In this document: in pieces, positions 47,018 through 57,545 of the stretch
Numbering within the stretch: the first letter of the stretch is position 1
Layout of the letters: each line of letters starts with the position of its first letter
Source of the DNA: Anodontia alba
Lineage: Eukaryota > Mollusca > Bivalvia > Lucinida > Lucinidae
Length of the DNA stretch: 64,000 nt
NCBI GenBank assembly: GCA_964016985.1
Contig: OZ024831.1
Span: 80,950,263 to 81,014,262, forward strand
Reading direction: 5' to 3'
Translations under genes and position numbers: made by a program
Notes under the pieces: generated by a model
What the model was told of the DNA's origin: nothing
Seen by the model: the letters and a program-made list of their open reading frames with translations, nothing else
The model's database searches: none

Positions 47018-47355
47018 AGCTATTGACCGTTGCCGGCCTCGGTGGCTCAGTTGGATGCGCGTCCGACTGGAGACCAGGAGGTCGCGGCTTCCACCCTCGC
47101 CAAGGTCGGCAACATTCTTTCGTGGAGATTGATCATGAAATATTTTTTAAGGTCATTCTCTCCCTTCCGCTGATTCAAGAAGGGCAGTTGTCAGTTTCTG
47201 GCGAAAGAATGTGCACAATACTGGTTAGCCGCTGAGAGGACTAAGCCTACCCAGTAAACGTGTGGTTAGGTAAACTGACAGCGCTCGACATGACCCCATT
47301 GGGTTGACTGGGCCGTAAGACCTCAACACAAACAAACAAAAAGCTATTGATCGTT
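47018..47355 (+). mobile_element. tRNA-derived SINE, family S1, copy 2 with target-site duplication
   Basis: The SINE body is 47032-47341. It is flanked by AGCTATTGACCGTT (47018-47031) and AGCTATTGATCGTT (47342-47355), a 14-base duplication of satellite sequence with one difference. The body matches copy 1 closely, but the B-box region reads GGCTTCCACC instead of GGGTTCAACC, so the internal promoter is probably weakened. Confidence 0.95.
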
Positions 47356-47919
47356 TGAACGTTGTATAATTATTCATAGGTGGAACTGTAGCAGGAGTAA
47401 GGGCGGTTTGACGCCTATAAAACTAAGTGTAAACTTCTCCCTACCACTACAACAGTTCAGCTAATGATCATTTCAACGCAGTATTATTATGTAAAGCTAA
47501 ACCTATAGCAGAAGAAGGGAGGTTTGGTGCCTACATAACTAAGTGTACACTTCTCCCTACCCCTACAAGAGTTCAACTGTTGACTGTTTCAACGCATTAT
47601 TATTATGTATAGCTGGAATTGTAGCAGAGGTGAGGGACATTTGGTATAGCTAGAACTCTAGCAGGAGTAAAAGAGGTTATGCGCCTATAAAACTAAATTT
47701 AAAACTCCTGACTACCACCACAACTAAGCCTATAAAACGTTGTGTAAACTTCTTCTTTACCCTACAACAATTCAGCCGTTGACCGTTTCAAGGCAGTATT
47801 TCTGTTGCAGTTCCTTTTTGTTTGAATGTTGTTTTTTTCTATGAAGCGCTGTTTTGGATTGTCATATTTTATTAGTAAACCCTGTCCAGTTTCATTTGTA
47901 CTGTTCTCGATAGTGTACA

Positions 47920-48164
47920 GGGCCCAGTTGTTCAAAGCTAACGATGTCGTAAGTTAACGATTCGTTTAAATTTACATTGAGTGATACGCAAATATGCTGA
48001 ATTTTTTTGCTGAAAAAAATGTGAGTAGCTTTTGCAGTGCAAAAGCTACTCACATTTTTTCAGCAAAAAATATCAGAATATTGTATATTGAATCTGCTAA
48101 AATAGTTAACGAAATGACCCTTAACGAGCTCGTTAAGCTAACGACGCTTTGAACAACCGGGCCC
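47920..48164. mobile_element. Palindromic miniature element with GGGCCCAGTTGTTCAAAGC ends
   Basis: GGGCCCAGTTGTTCAAAGC at 47920-47938 pairs with GCTTTGAACAACCGGGCCC at 48146-48164. The centre holds GCTGAAAAAAATGTGAGTAG and CTACTCACATTTTTTCAGC, about 20 bases each, pairing around AGTGC. Non-coding. It stands 0.5 kb upstream of the Ig gene start. Confidence 0.88.
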
Positions 48165-48460
48165 AGGTTTGTATTTGTTATTCAGCTGCTGCCTGATGCC
48201 TTGGGACTGCTGTGTCCCGTGGTTGTGATACGTATCTCTTCCTAGGCACCACCATATTTATTTTAAAATAAGCTCACCACTTAACTAATAACTGGTATTG
48301 CTGCAGTTGAACTATCATACGGCTTTAGGTAGCTGTCAGTTAAAACATATTAAAACAGAAGCAGGTTAGTTACCTTCTTTAAACTTGTAATTCTACACTG
48401 TAATATAATCGGCGTGTCAGCATTTATTCAGCAACGTCAGAAAATGTACCTACGGGCAAG
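48165..48460. other. No gene seen; upstream flank of Ig gene
   Basis: AT-rich unique sequence. No clear TATA or initiator site can be chosen by eye. The transcription start of the Ig gene may lie here or within the following fold-back element. Confidence 0.4.
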
Positions 48461-48464
48461 TGCG

Positions 48465-48612
48465 CCAAGCGAAGACTCAAATCATTCTGCGCATCCGCGC
48501 AGTCTGATAAAAATTGTCGTTGTCAGCATGAAGACACTGCATCCTTAGCCATCCAAAATGCACCCAGCGAAGATTCTGATCAGGCTATGCAGGCTTGGCG
48601 CGCATGTCCGAA
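48465..48612. mobile_element. Fold-back element, GCGAAGACTC family, upstream of Ig gene
   Basis: GCCAAGCGAAGACTCAAATC, CTGCGCATCCGCGCAG and CACCCAGCGAAGATTCTGAT, CAGGCTATGCAGG follow the layout of 23826-24010. It ends about 80 bases before the start codon at 48691. Confidence 0.8.
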
Positions 48613-48690
48613 AGTTCAGTTTCTGTCGTTGCGACTACTATGACTGTATGAGTTGTTTGAAACATAGGATTACGGACCAGTGTGGCGGTC

Positions 48691-48763
48691 ATGATTTTTC
48701 ATGGACTTGTGTTGGTGCTTTATTGGCACTTTACTGCTGTTTCTTGTTGGCTTGAACGGCCAC
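48691..48763 (+). CDS. Ig-superfamily gene exon 1: signal peptide (partial CDS)
   Basis: ATG at 48691 opens 24 codons plus one base, ending at a strong donor GTAAGTG (48764). The residues form a typical secretion signal: hydrophobic HGLVLVLYWHFTAV followed by SCW as a possible cleavage region, then a charged LERP. The exon leaves in phase 1. The single base C joins AA from the exon at 51092 to make Gln, with no stop. ATGs occur upstream with quick stops (ATG ACT GTA TGA), so a short leader ORF may exist. I chose this start because it gives the shortest complete signal peptide matching the donor phase. Experimental transcript support is absent, so the exon remains a prediction, but the fit of signal, donor and phase is good. 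Confidence 0.72.
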
Positions 48764-49029
48764 GTAAGTGATTATTTCCGCAGATATAATCTGATTAATC
48801 AGATGTCTAGACATTATCTATTTTAACACTTACCTTGAAGGGAATCATGATATCATACATACCCTGTATTCCGACAGACCTGAGCACACAGTGCAGGCAC
48901 ATCAAAACAGGTTCACACTCTTTGCCACTCATCAAGCAAAGTTTTAGACACACCCACAGGCAGTAAAATAGACTTGTTCAAATTTACGGGGCAGTATAGT
49001 AAGACGTTTAAGTTGCTGCATAATAAGGG

Positions 49030-50625
49030 TAATTACAGTAAGCTGTCGCGATAAATGACCTTTAAGAATATTCATGATAATCTGTAGTGTGAAATGACAT
49101 GTAAGAAATCGAGATTATCTGTCGCGTGAAATGACATGTAAGAAAATCATGATAAGCTGTATCGTGAGATGATATGTAAGAAAATCATGACAAGCTGTAT
49201 CGTTAGATGACATGTAAGAAAATCATGATAAGCTGTAGCGTAAAATGATTTGTAAGGAAAGTATGATAAGCTGTAGCGTGATATGACATGTTAGGAAATC
49301 ACGATAACCTGTTTCGTGAGACGACATATAAGGATACCATTATAAGCTCTAGCGTGAATTGACATGCAAGGAAATCATGATTAAATTTAGCGTAGGACGG
49401 CATGTAAGCTAAGTATGATAAGCTATAGCGTGAAATGACATATTAGGAAATCATAACATGTTAGAAAACCGTAAGATGTAAAGTGAGATGACATAAAATG
49501 ATACCACGGTAAGATGTAGCGTGAGATGACATGTAAGAAAATAATGATAAGCTGTAGCTTGAGATGACATGTAAAAAATCATGATAAGCTCTAGCGTGAG
49601 ATGACATGTAAGGAAATCATGTTTAGCTTTAGCGTAGGATGACATGTAAGCTAAGTATGATAAGCTGTAGATTAAAATGACATGTCAGGAAATCATGATA
49701 AGCTGTAGCGTGAGACGACATGTGAAGAAATAATGATAAGCTGTAGCGTGAGACGACATGTAAAGAAATAATGATAAGCTGTAGCGTGAGATGACAAGGA
49801 AGAAAATAATGATAAGCTGTAGCGTGAGATGACATGTAAGGAAATCATGGTAAGCTGTAGCGTGGGATGATATGTAAGAAAATCAAGACAAGTTGTAGCG
49901 TGAGATGATATGTAAGGAAATCATGATAAGCAGTAGCGTGAGCTGACATGTAAGAAAATCAAGACAAGTTGTAGCATGATATGACATGTAAGGAAATCAT
50001 GATAAGTAGCAGCGTGAGAAAGCATGAAAGAAAATCAAGACAAGTTGTAGCGTGAGATGACATGTACGGAAATCATGATAAGCTATAGCGTGAGATGACA
50101 TGTACGGAACTCATGATAAGCTATAGCGTGAGATGACATGTAAGGAAATCATGATAAGCAGTAGCCTGAAAAGACATGTAAGAAAATCAAGACAAGTTGT
50201 AGCATGATATGACATGCAAAGTAATCATAAGCCCGTAGCGTGAGATGACATGTAAGGAAATCATGATAAGTTGTAGCGTGAGATGACATGTAAGGAAATC
50301 ATGATAAGCTGTAGCGTGAGATGACATGTAAGTAAATCATGATAAGCTGTAGCGTGATAAGACATGTAAGGAAATCACGATTAGCTGTAGCGTGAGACGA
50401 CATGTAAGGAAATCATGATAAGCAGTAGCGAGAGAAGACATGTAAGAAAACCAAGACAAGTTATCGCGTGAAATGACACATAAGGAAATCATAAGCAGTA
50501 GCGTGAAATTACATGTAAGGAAATCCTGATAAGCTGTAGCGTGATATGACATGCAAGGAAATCATAATAATCTGTAGCATGAGATAACATGTAAGGAAGT
50601 CATAATAAGCGTGAACTGACATATG
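49030..50625. repeat. 38-bp satellite in intron 1 of the Ig gene
   Basis: Unit GATAAGCTGTAGCGTGAGAT plus GACATGTAAGGAAATCAT, about 40 copies, with variants such as CAAGACAAGTTGTAGCATG that alternate with the main type between 49860 and 50220. This alternation suggests a 76-bp higher-order unit there. No unique spacers, so it is not CRISPR. Confidence 0.96.
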
Positions 50626-50629
50626 ACCC

Positions 50630-51091
50630 CTGCATGGCCTCAGATCAGTGTCCTAAGGCACACTGTGAATAAGCATAGAACAAAAGCCTATTTACTCAAG
50701 TCAGTCAGAATACGTTTTCACTCACAAAATTCTTACGAAATTCTATCAACCTTTGTTTTTGTGATATTTTATCATATAAACTATAAATAACCCTTACACT
50801 GACCATGATTTTGCAACGAATCTATCTCCTTCTCTTTGTAAACACTATTAAGCTTTTTACATAATCATAAGCTTATATTGTCCTTGTTGGATTGAGATTG
50901 GTCACAGGTGTCCATTCATCTTAAGTTTCCTAAACTAAAAAGCTATGACCTCTTAGACCTTAGACTATTGCTAAATGTGTAAGCAAAATTAAATGTAATA
51001 ATTGCACAAGCAGAAACAGTGGTAGTCCACAGCCTTAATGGCTGTTTTTATAGGAATGGTCTCTTTTAAAGGTATTTCGTTTTGGTTTCAG
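50630..51091. other. Intron 1, remainder
   Basis: Unique AT-rich sequence leading to the acceptor GTTTTGGTTTCAG that ends at 51091. Nothing else recognised. Confidence 0.6.
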
Positions 51092-51349
51092 AACTGTTTC
51101 AGATTTACCTAAATGGTTCAAAGGTCCATGCACATACAGTGAGCGTGATAGAAGGGCATAAACTTCAGCTCGACTGTGAATACACAATTACTGATGAGTA
51201 TATAGGATGGGTAAAGGGAAGTGTAGAAGTGGGAGAAACTCTGTCACCTAACAGCACTCTATTAGTACCAAACCTACAGAGGAATGATGCGGGGACGTAT
51301 TCCTGTCGCACCCTCCACCACTATACCAAGATTACAGTCGACGTCTTGT
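51092..51349 (+). CDS. Ig-superfamily gene exon 2: complete Ig domain, type A
   Basis: 258 nt between TTTGGTTTCAG and a GTAAGG donor at 51350; phase 1 at both ends, 86 codons. Counting from the exon 1 methionine it covers residues 25-110. The Ig fold is marked by Cys53 in LQLDC (B strand), Trp64 in YIGWVKG (C strand), and the NDAGTYSC string with Tyr94 and Cys96 (F strand), the classic D-x-G-x-Y-x-C signature. Potential N-glycosylation sites are NGS (32) and NST (78). One exon per domain with symmetric phase 1 is typical of extracellular Ig modules. It is the membrane-distal Ig domain if exon 1 is right. Its closest relative in the window is exon 5. Confidence 0.93.
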
Positions 51350-51429
51350 GTAAGGATACAATTTTCAACCCAAGGAAAATTCCTTTATGTGGGCAACGAA
51401 GATCTAGGCCTTTGTGGCTCTAATGGAGA

Positions 51430-51546
51430 ATTACCCAGCTAGGATTCTTCATAAATCTATAGCGGGCCGTTAACGGCCCGTCAGCTAACCCTGACGGGCC
51501 GATAAACGGCCCGCTATAGATTTAAAAAGAATGCTTACTGGGTAAC
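51430..51546. mobile_element. GC-rich palindromic element in intron 2
   Basis: TTACCCAGCTAGGATTCTTC pairs imperfectly with AAAGAATGCTTACTGGGTAA. Inside, AAATCTATAGCGGGCCGTT and GGCCCGTCAG pair with CTGACGGGCC and AACGGCCCGCTATAGATTT. The left arm also contains the self-complementary GGGCCGTTAACGGCCC. Arms are about 53 bases around a CTAACC centre. Confidence 0.9.
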
Positions 51547-51574
51547 GGATACTATAGCATATATCGACGAACAT

Positions 51575-51650
51575 ATAGGCCCTGTGCAGACTGACCGGAT
51601 GAGTAGACTAAACAGGGCCTTCACTGTTCGCATACTTACATGTAATAAGG
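51575..51650. mobile_element. Fragment of GCGAAGACTC-type fold-back family
   Basis: GCCCTGTGCAGACTGACCGG and GGGCCTTCACTGTTCGCATA resemble the arms of the family with many changes. Confidence 0.4.
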
Positions 51651-51741
51651 GTTCTATTCTTGACCTGCCTATTATTGTATTTGATCTGAGTACAGGAACT
51701 ATTTCAAACTAATATGAGATTTGTTCATTCGAATGTTCATA

Positions 51742-52115
51742 GACCGGCGCACTGGTCCAGTTGGTAGAACGTGCGCTTTGTGTCCGGGAGGCTGTGAGTT
51801 CGATCCCCTGCCGATTCATACCAAAATATCCACTTTTAAAATGGTACCAGCTGCTCTTTCGCTTGAAGCTAAACAGTGGTAATGTAGAGAAAGAGAAAAG
51901 TAGAGCTAGGAACCAGAACTGATCAGCCCGTTTCAGTATTATGTGACTAGGTAGAAAACCATGTGATGTGTCTTGGATGTAAAATGACAGTAAGGCAGCA
52001 CTCTAAAGTAAACATTGAGATCCATGCCGCATCTAGATATGACTGACAGGCTGTTAAAACAATGTTTAAGTCGAGTAAAACAAACAAACGAACAAACAAC
52101 AAACAAACAAAAACG
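51742..52115 (+). mobile_element. tRNA-derived SINE, family S2
   Basis: The head GGCGCACTGGTCCAGTTGGT, AGAACGTGCGCTTTG carries a tRNA A-box, and GAGTTCGATCCCC the B-box, at normal tRNA spacing. The acceptor stem does not close properly, so this is not a functional tRNA gene. The body runs through GAGAAAGAGAAAAGTAGAGC to a CAAACAAACAAAC-rich tail near 52078-52115. No clear target-site duplication was found. Confidence 0.7.
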
Positions 52116-52119
52116 ATAC

Positions 52120-52715
52120 CTTAGGATTAGGCTTGGTAGGGTCTCTCCAGCGTCTTCATTGTTCATATTCTTGACTCTTAAATAAAAAGAAAAATACTAT
52201 GTATGCCCTGATCAGACTGCGCGGGTCATATTCTTTGTTTAATGAAATCAATACCCTGTCACACACAAAATCATGCAAACTCAATCTTCCTTCGAGTAAA
52301 AGGCACACAGATATGGCCAGAAAAAGAAGCAAATTCTTTGAGAAGCTAAAAATGCCTCGAAAGTTTCCCATAGACAACGAATAATCTGTAGAGGGTACCT
52401 ATAGCAAAATGTGCGTTCCTTGATAACAAATAAGGCTTTTTCTATGATGTTTTCACAGTTGGGAGCCCAGACATCACTTTTGACGCGAAAATGTCAATTT
52501 TTAATTTTTGGGTAAAAAATAGTGTTTTTTTTTTTTTTTGCGAATTTTAAAATGAAAATTTTGATTTAAAATTTTTTTGTTGGAAACACTCCCATAGGGC
52601 TTCCTTTTAAAGAAATTTTCAACGATATTTTGATACCTTCTGTGGTTTTGCCCATGGACCCGGCCAAAGTTTGTATATATGGAAATTTGCACTATGTGGC
52701 CCTGAAATTATTTTG
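52120..52715. other. Intron 2, no gene seen
   Basis: AT-rich. Poly-T runs near 52525-52540. A fragment CTGATCAGACTGCGCGGGTC near 52208 belongs to the GCGAAGACTC fold-back family. Confidence 0.5.
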
Positions 52716-52718
52716 TTG

Positions 52719-53112
<394 letters not shown>

Positions 53113-53394
53113 TATGTTAAAGAGATCCTGGAAAACACGCTATATTTTATTAATGGTCCAATACCGATCAAATTTGGCGCGTGTTTCTGTGAAAGCATCC
53201 TTTGTTATAAGCTTCTGTGCTGAGTTTGACATTTCTTCACGAAACTTGGTAAATATTAAGTTGCATAATTTTGGATAATACCGAGTAGGCTCAGGTAAAC
53301 GAAACAGAGGCAGCTTTTCGTCCCTCTTCATTCACCATGAGGTTATTGTTTTGCTTTGTCTGTTTCGTTGTATTTAAGGGAATTGACACACTTT

Positions 53395-53612
53395 CAGGGA
53401 GTCAACATTGTTTCTGCCTCCCTTTCAAAAAGGGGTTTAAAAAGGAAAGAATTTGCTCTCTATGGGAACTAATTCTATCCTTTCAAAGAAGACCCTTTTT
53501 TAGAAGGGGCATGATATGCAGGAATGCAATCAGGAAGTCACAAACGTGTCTCCTATGTGAACAAACGGTGGAAAACCTGCCAAGTGCATCGTCCCTTTTT
53601 ATCCACACGCAC
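53395..53612. mobile_element. Miniature element, GAAAAGGGG/TCTACTC family
   Basis: CCTTTCAAAAAGGGGTTTAA, AGAATTTGCTCTCTATGGGA, CCCTTTTTTAGAAGGGG, CAGGAAGTCACAAACGTGTC and CCAAGTGCATCGTCCC in family order. Confidence 0.75.
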
Positions 53613-53679
53613 TAGGACGAGCATGTCCACAAATGAGGCTCTTTTCTTTGCATCACGAAAACATGTCTAGATAGTATTG

Positions 53680-53905
53680 ACACCATTAAACCCCACTTTT
53701 ATATAGTAAAACTGTGATTTACAGGGATATACATTATTTTTCATACTTCTGCTGAAAACATAGATTCCACAATCTATGTTTTCAGCCGAGGCGGTTCTAA
53801 CGAGTACCCACAATCTATGTTTTCAGCTTTTTATATGAAAATTTTTAGTTTTTGTAGGTGAAAATTTCTACATATTTGAATAGGTGTGTTTTTCGTAATG
53901 GCCAG
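53680..53905. mobile_element. Fold-back element, AGAACCGCC family
   Basis: GCTGAAAACATAGATT is directly followed by its near-complement AATCTATGTTTTCAGC (about 53749-53788), then GAGGCGGTTCTAACGAGTAC and CCACAATCTATGTTTTCAGC. Outer sequences match 15520-15815. Lies just upstream of exon 3. Confidence 0.8.
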
Positions 53906-54006
53906 AATATGCAATAATCAGTATAATGTTGTTTTTTTTTTTTTTTTTGCTTTGATGGGAAATGGTGGTGTGTGTACCTCTGATCGCAATTATTGTCCTG
54001 ATACAG

Positions 54007-54153
54007 ACCCTCCAGCCGAACCAGAGATATCCGGGCCATATTCAGTAACAAGAAATACCTCTTTTGAGCTAACGTGTTTTGCGGACGCCAATCCTCCGGC
54101 ACACTACTGGTGGACTCAAGATCTTTCTAACAATGCCAGAAACATCTCCACAG
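54007..54153 (+). CDS. Ig-superfamily gene exon 3: first half of Ig domain, type B
   Basis: 147 nt between TCCTGATACAG (ending 54006) and a GTATCA donor; phase 1 at both ends, 49 codons, predicted residues 111-159. The joint with exon 2 gives Tyr111. It carries strands A to C of an Ig domain: PPAEPEISGP, Cys134 in FELTC, and the paired Trp145-Trp146 in AHYWWTQD. NTS (127) and NIST (156) are possible N-glycosylation sites. The second cysteine is absent and is supplied by exon 4. Exon 6 is clearly homologous (same PP..IxGP start, FxxTC and YWWT/FWWT). The acceptor is preceded by a long T tract about 50 bases upstream, so an upstream alternative acceptor cannot be excluded. Confidence 0.88.
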
Positions 54154-54244
54154 GTATCACGTTAACCTTTGAAGCGCCAATCAGAACAGCAGCGGGTGAC
54201 ATTCTGAAACAAGTTTGTCTTTTTTTTTTCAGAGCGAATAAGTA

Positions 54245-54415
54245 TTGACGTTTCATGTGAATCATCTGCTATACAATAAGAAACTGTCCGCCATGCAGAT
54301 TGTTCACGTAAACTGACAGGCCTTTTTCTTAAAAAAAAAACCAAACAAAACAAATAAAACAATAAGAATGTCATCTGCTACAATCTATCATTGCGTTTTA
54401 AGGGTTAAATTTCTT
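54245..54415. mobile_element. Miniature element, GCAGACGACA family (diverged)
   Basis: Left ATTGACGTTTCATG...ATCATCTGCTAT and right ATGTCATCTGCTACAATC...GCGTTTTAAGGGTTAA correspond to 19265-19430. AAAAC-rich centre. Confidence 0.6.
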
Positions 54416-54479
54416 GTTGCTCTGTGATATATTTCGTATTCAGCAAAAATTGGGCAGCAACGTCAGAAAACGTACCTTC

Positions 54480-54650
54480 GGATATTTGCTCCCAGCGAAG
54501 ATGCAGATCAATCTGCACATTCACGCAGTCTGATCAGAATCTTCACTATGCGCGTTTTAGATAGCCAGGAATGCAGTTTCTTCATGCGACAACGAAGATG
54601 GTTTGAGTCTTTGTTAGACGCATGTTAAAAGGTACGTTTTCTCACATTGC
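54480..54650. mobile_element. Fold-back element, GCGAAGACTC family
   Basis: CTCCCAGCGAAGATGCAGAT, CTGCACATTCACGCAGTCTG and ATCAGAATCTTCACTATGCG follow the layout of 23826-24010. The outer AACGTACCTTCGG and AAAGGTACGTTTTCTCAC blocks, also near 48440, seem to be part of this larger version. Confidence 0.75.
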
Positions 54651-54889
54651 GGCTCCAATGTGTGATAACTGTAAGAAAAACTATTCCGGTTTCTTTTATC
54701 AGAAGACAGTCAAATATGTATTAAATAATTAATTGCACAGGCCGTCAAACGTTGCCGTAATCGGCCACGTTTGTTCAGTTTATTATTTTCTCACCCATTC
54801 TCTCTCTGTGTTCTCTTGTAGTCATATTTTGATAGAGTAATGCTGTGTGTATAGATATCTCACTGGTCCATGCTTCATCTCGCGTTATC

Positions 54890-55335
54890 AGTAAACTCCC
54901 GAGCTTTTGATTAGTCAGATTGGTACGACGTATGGCTTCCGAGCTTTTGATCAGTCAGTATGATATGACTTATGACTTCCGATCTTTTGATTAGTCAGTA
55001 TGATATGACGTATGACTTCCGAGTTTTTGATTAGTCGGTATGTTATGACGTATGGCTTCCGAGCTTTTGATTTGTCAGTATGGTATGACGTAAGACTTCA
55101 GAGCTTTTGATTAGTCAGTATGTTATGACGTATGGCTTCCGAACTTTTGACTTGTCAGTATGGTATGACGTAAGACTTCCGAGCTTTTGATTAGTCAATA
55201 TGGTATGACATATGACTTCCGAGCTTATGATTAGTCAGTATGTTATGACGTATGGCTTCCGAGCTTTGGATTTGTCAGTAGAAGTAAGACTTCCGAGTTT
55301 GTGATTAGCCATTATGGCATGACGTACTTATAGGA
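54890..55335. repeat. 40-bp tandem repeat in intron 3, about 11 copies
   Basis: Unit CGTATGGCTTCCGAGCTTTT plus GATTAGTCAGTATGGTATGA. Variants alternate between TTAGTCAGTATGTTATGACG and TTTGTCAGTATGGTATGACG. Confidence 0.95.
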
Positions 55336-55339
55336 CATG

Positions 55340-55825
55340 GCGTAACAGAGTGTTCCAGGAGGGAGGAGTAAATGCTGACATGTTAGAAAACTGTTAGGAA
55401 GCACGATGAATAATACGAGTGTTTTTTTCTAATGCACGGCCTCAGTTTTGGGACTGCACAATGATCCAATATGTTCCCGTTGATCTTTGGTGTGGACAGA
55501 TTTTGACAGGATATTTTATCATGTGAGAATACAGCTACCAGACATGCGACGAGGTAAAGAACACATACTCAAGTTAAAGTTGTGGCATGTATGATGACCG
55601 GAGATAGGTCTGCTCAGAATTGCTGAACAGTGTGAACATTGCTTTCGATGTTCGTATTCATTTTCTATATATCTTGAACTAAACAATCAGGTTAATAAAT
55701 TAATCGGATTAATATGACCCGTATGTTGATCTCAGCCTCCAGCAATCGGAATGCATAGTTTTAATGTCAAAGAATGTGTGCACTTTAAAACATTTATGTA
55801 GATTTTAAGGTAAATGCTGGCAACT
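55340..55825. other. Intron 3, no gene seen
   Basis: Unique sequence without recognised repeats or exons. Confidence 0.5.
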
Positions 55826-56004
55826 GGCTACTAGCGTCTTTACCTTAAATTTTTATAGGGGTCCATAGAACTATTGCAGGCAGGAATTACCTCGTAGATG
55901 GGGTAAGGATGTGTAAGCTTAAGATAAAGTGAGTTAGCTCACATCCCTACTATGCCCTATACGTTATCTACCTTGCCCTACTCTGCCCTATCATGCGTAA
56001 TTAT

Positions 56005-56108
56005 TACTGTAAATAATCTACAGGCGCCCGTAAAATTTACGGTACATGTACTGGCAGCCAGTTGCCAGACTGTACCGTCAAATCTACGGGATCTTTTTAC
56101 AGTGCGGG
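56005..56108. mobile_element. Short inverted-repeat element with ACTGTAAA ends
   Basis: ACTGTAAATAATCTACAGGC and GATCTTTTTACAGT form short inverted ends. Inside, GTAAAATTTACGGTACATGT and TGGCAGCCAGTTGCCAGACT give further pairing (TGTACCGTCAAATC). A related CTGGCAACTGGC string lies at 55816. Confidence 0.55.
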
Positions 56109-56690
56109 TAGGAAGGTGCAATTTTATTGTTTCATCAATTATCAAACCACTGTACTTTGGCTTCTTAACCCTTTTCGAATATTTTCATAAAACTACACAG
56201 ATACACTCATTTTATTGACATGTTTTCCCATGAATAAGAAAGACAACCCACGACCTTTTTATTTATGGTTATCTATCATTGGCAAACTTTAGTTTAAAGG
56301 CTAAAGCTCCTTGAACCTTTCGAACAGTTTCATGAAATTTCAATGATGCAATTATCTAAATAACGCGATGTGTTTTGAAGCTTGATTTAATGGTTCTCTG
56401 TCCTTTGAAAGATCTAGATGCTGTTTGTATCCCAACTCTTTATGCAATAAGTTTCTTTCAGGTCATTACTTTACATACTAATTTCAGGTCATTACTTTAC
56501 ATACTAATTGATCAGGTTTTTGACAGTTTAAATGAACTGCTTATTTCCTGCACGTCATTACAGCAGACGCAGAAAATTAGAGGAAATATAATGAAATTAT
56601 CAACTAAAATCTATAAAAAGGTTGCCCTTAAAAACAAAGAACACATAAAACAATCTCATGCAAGAGAGAGAGAGAGAAAGAGAGAGATAA

Positions 56691-57064
<374 letters not shown>

Positions 57065-57175
57065 AGATTTATTGTCTACGCTCATAGAAAATTTTAGAGT
57101 TTTCCTTTGCTCCACAAGCATTTTATAAAAGATCATTGACTGGTCCAGTGCTATTATCCATGGATTGCTTAACGC

Positions 57176-57285
57176 TATTATAACCAGGTATTAGATTTTA
57201 CAAACAAGCTTGGTCTGCGCTTAGCACAGATTGTGCTAAGCGTACACCAAGCATTTTCGAAATCTAATACTTGTTATTACATGTG
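57176..57285. mobile_element. Palindromic element in intron 3
   Basis: ATAACCAGGTATTAGATTT pairs with AAATCTAATACTTGTTAT, AGCTTGGTCT with ACACCAAGC, and CGCTTAGCACA with TGTGCTAAGCG around a GAT centre. Confidence 0.85.
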
Positions 57286-57298
57286 TACGAGTTCATAT

Positions 57299-57545
57299 TG
57301 CCAGGCTCCACCAGCGTAGTTGATTGCGTGTTCGACTGCAGATCCAGGTGTTGCAAGTTCGAATCCAAGCTAACAATGATTCAAGAAGGGCGGTTGTCAG
57401 TTACTGGGCAATGTATGTGTACAAGTACTCGTTAACCGCTTAAAGGATTAAGCCTTCCCACAAAAAAGTCTGAGCAGGTTAATTGGCCGGCTCGACATGG
57501 CCTTAATAGTTGACTAGCCCAATCACTCACAAACTCAATAAATCC
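57299..57545 (+). mobile_element. tRNA-derived SINE, family S1, copy 3 (old, internally deleted)
   Basis: Head GCCAGGCTCCACCAGCGTAG and GCAAGTTCGAATCC, body GATTCAAGAAGGGCGGTTGT, CGCTTAAAGGATTAAGCC and GGCTCGACATGGCC match copies 1 and 2 with many substitutions. The roughly 70-base segment between the tRNA head and GATTCAAGAAG is missing. Confidence 0.85.

Larger units (their letters stand above)
38778..47800. repeat. ~117-bp satellite array with insertions
   Basis: The unit, roughly 115-120 bases, reads CCTATAAAACTAAGTTTAAA, CTCCTCCCTACCCCTACAAC, AGTTCAGCTGTTGACCGTTT, CAACGCAGTATTATTATGTA, TAGCTGGAACTGTAGCAGGA, GTAAGGGAGATTTGGCG. Counting spacing of the CAACAGTTCAGCTG block suggests about 55-60 units once insertions are subtracted. 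Interruptions are a minus-strand retroelement end (42535-43030), a plus-strand one (44638-45318), an inverted-repeat element and fold-back element (45571-46222) and a SINE (47032-47341). Open frames inside are repeat by-products. Confidence 0.95.

Noticed and set aside
49030..50625. Regular 38-bp repeats suggestive of a CRISPR array
   Set aside because: Units are directly adjacent with no unique spacers, the unit itself drifts gradually, and the context is an intron of an animal gene.
51746..51815. A tRNA gene
   Set aside because: A and B boxes are present but the acceptor and anticodon stems do not pair properly and a SINE body with CAAA-rich tail follows.
53337..53615. Signal-peptide-like start in intron 2 of the Ig gene
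   Set aside because: After the hydrophobic stretch it runs into a miniature transposon, with no suitable phase-1 donor.
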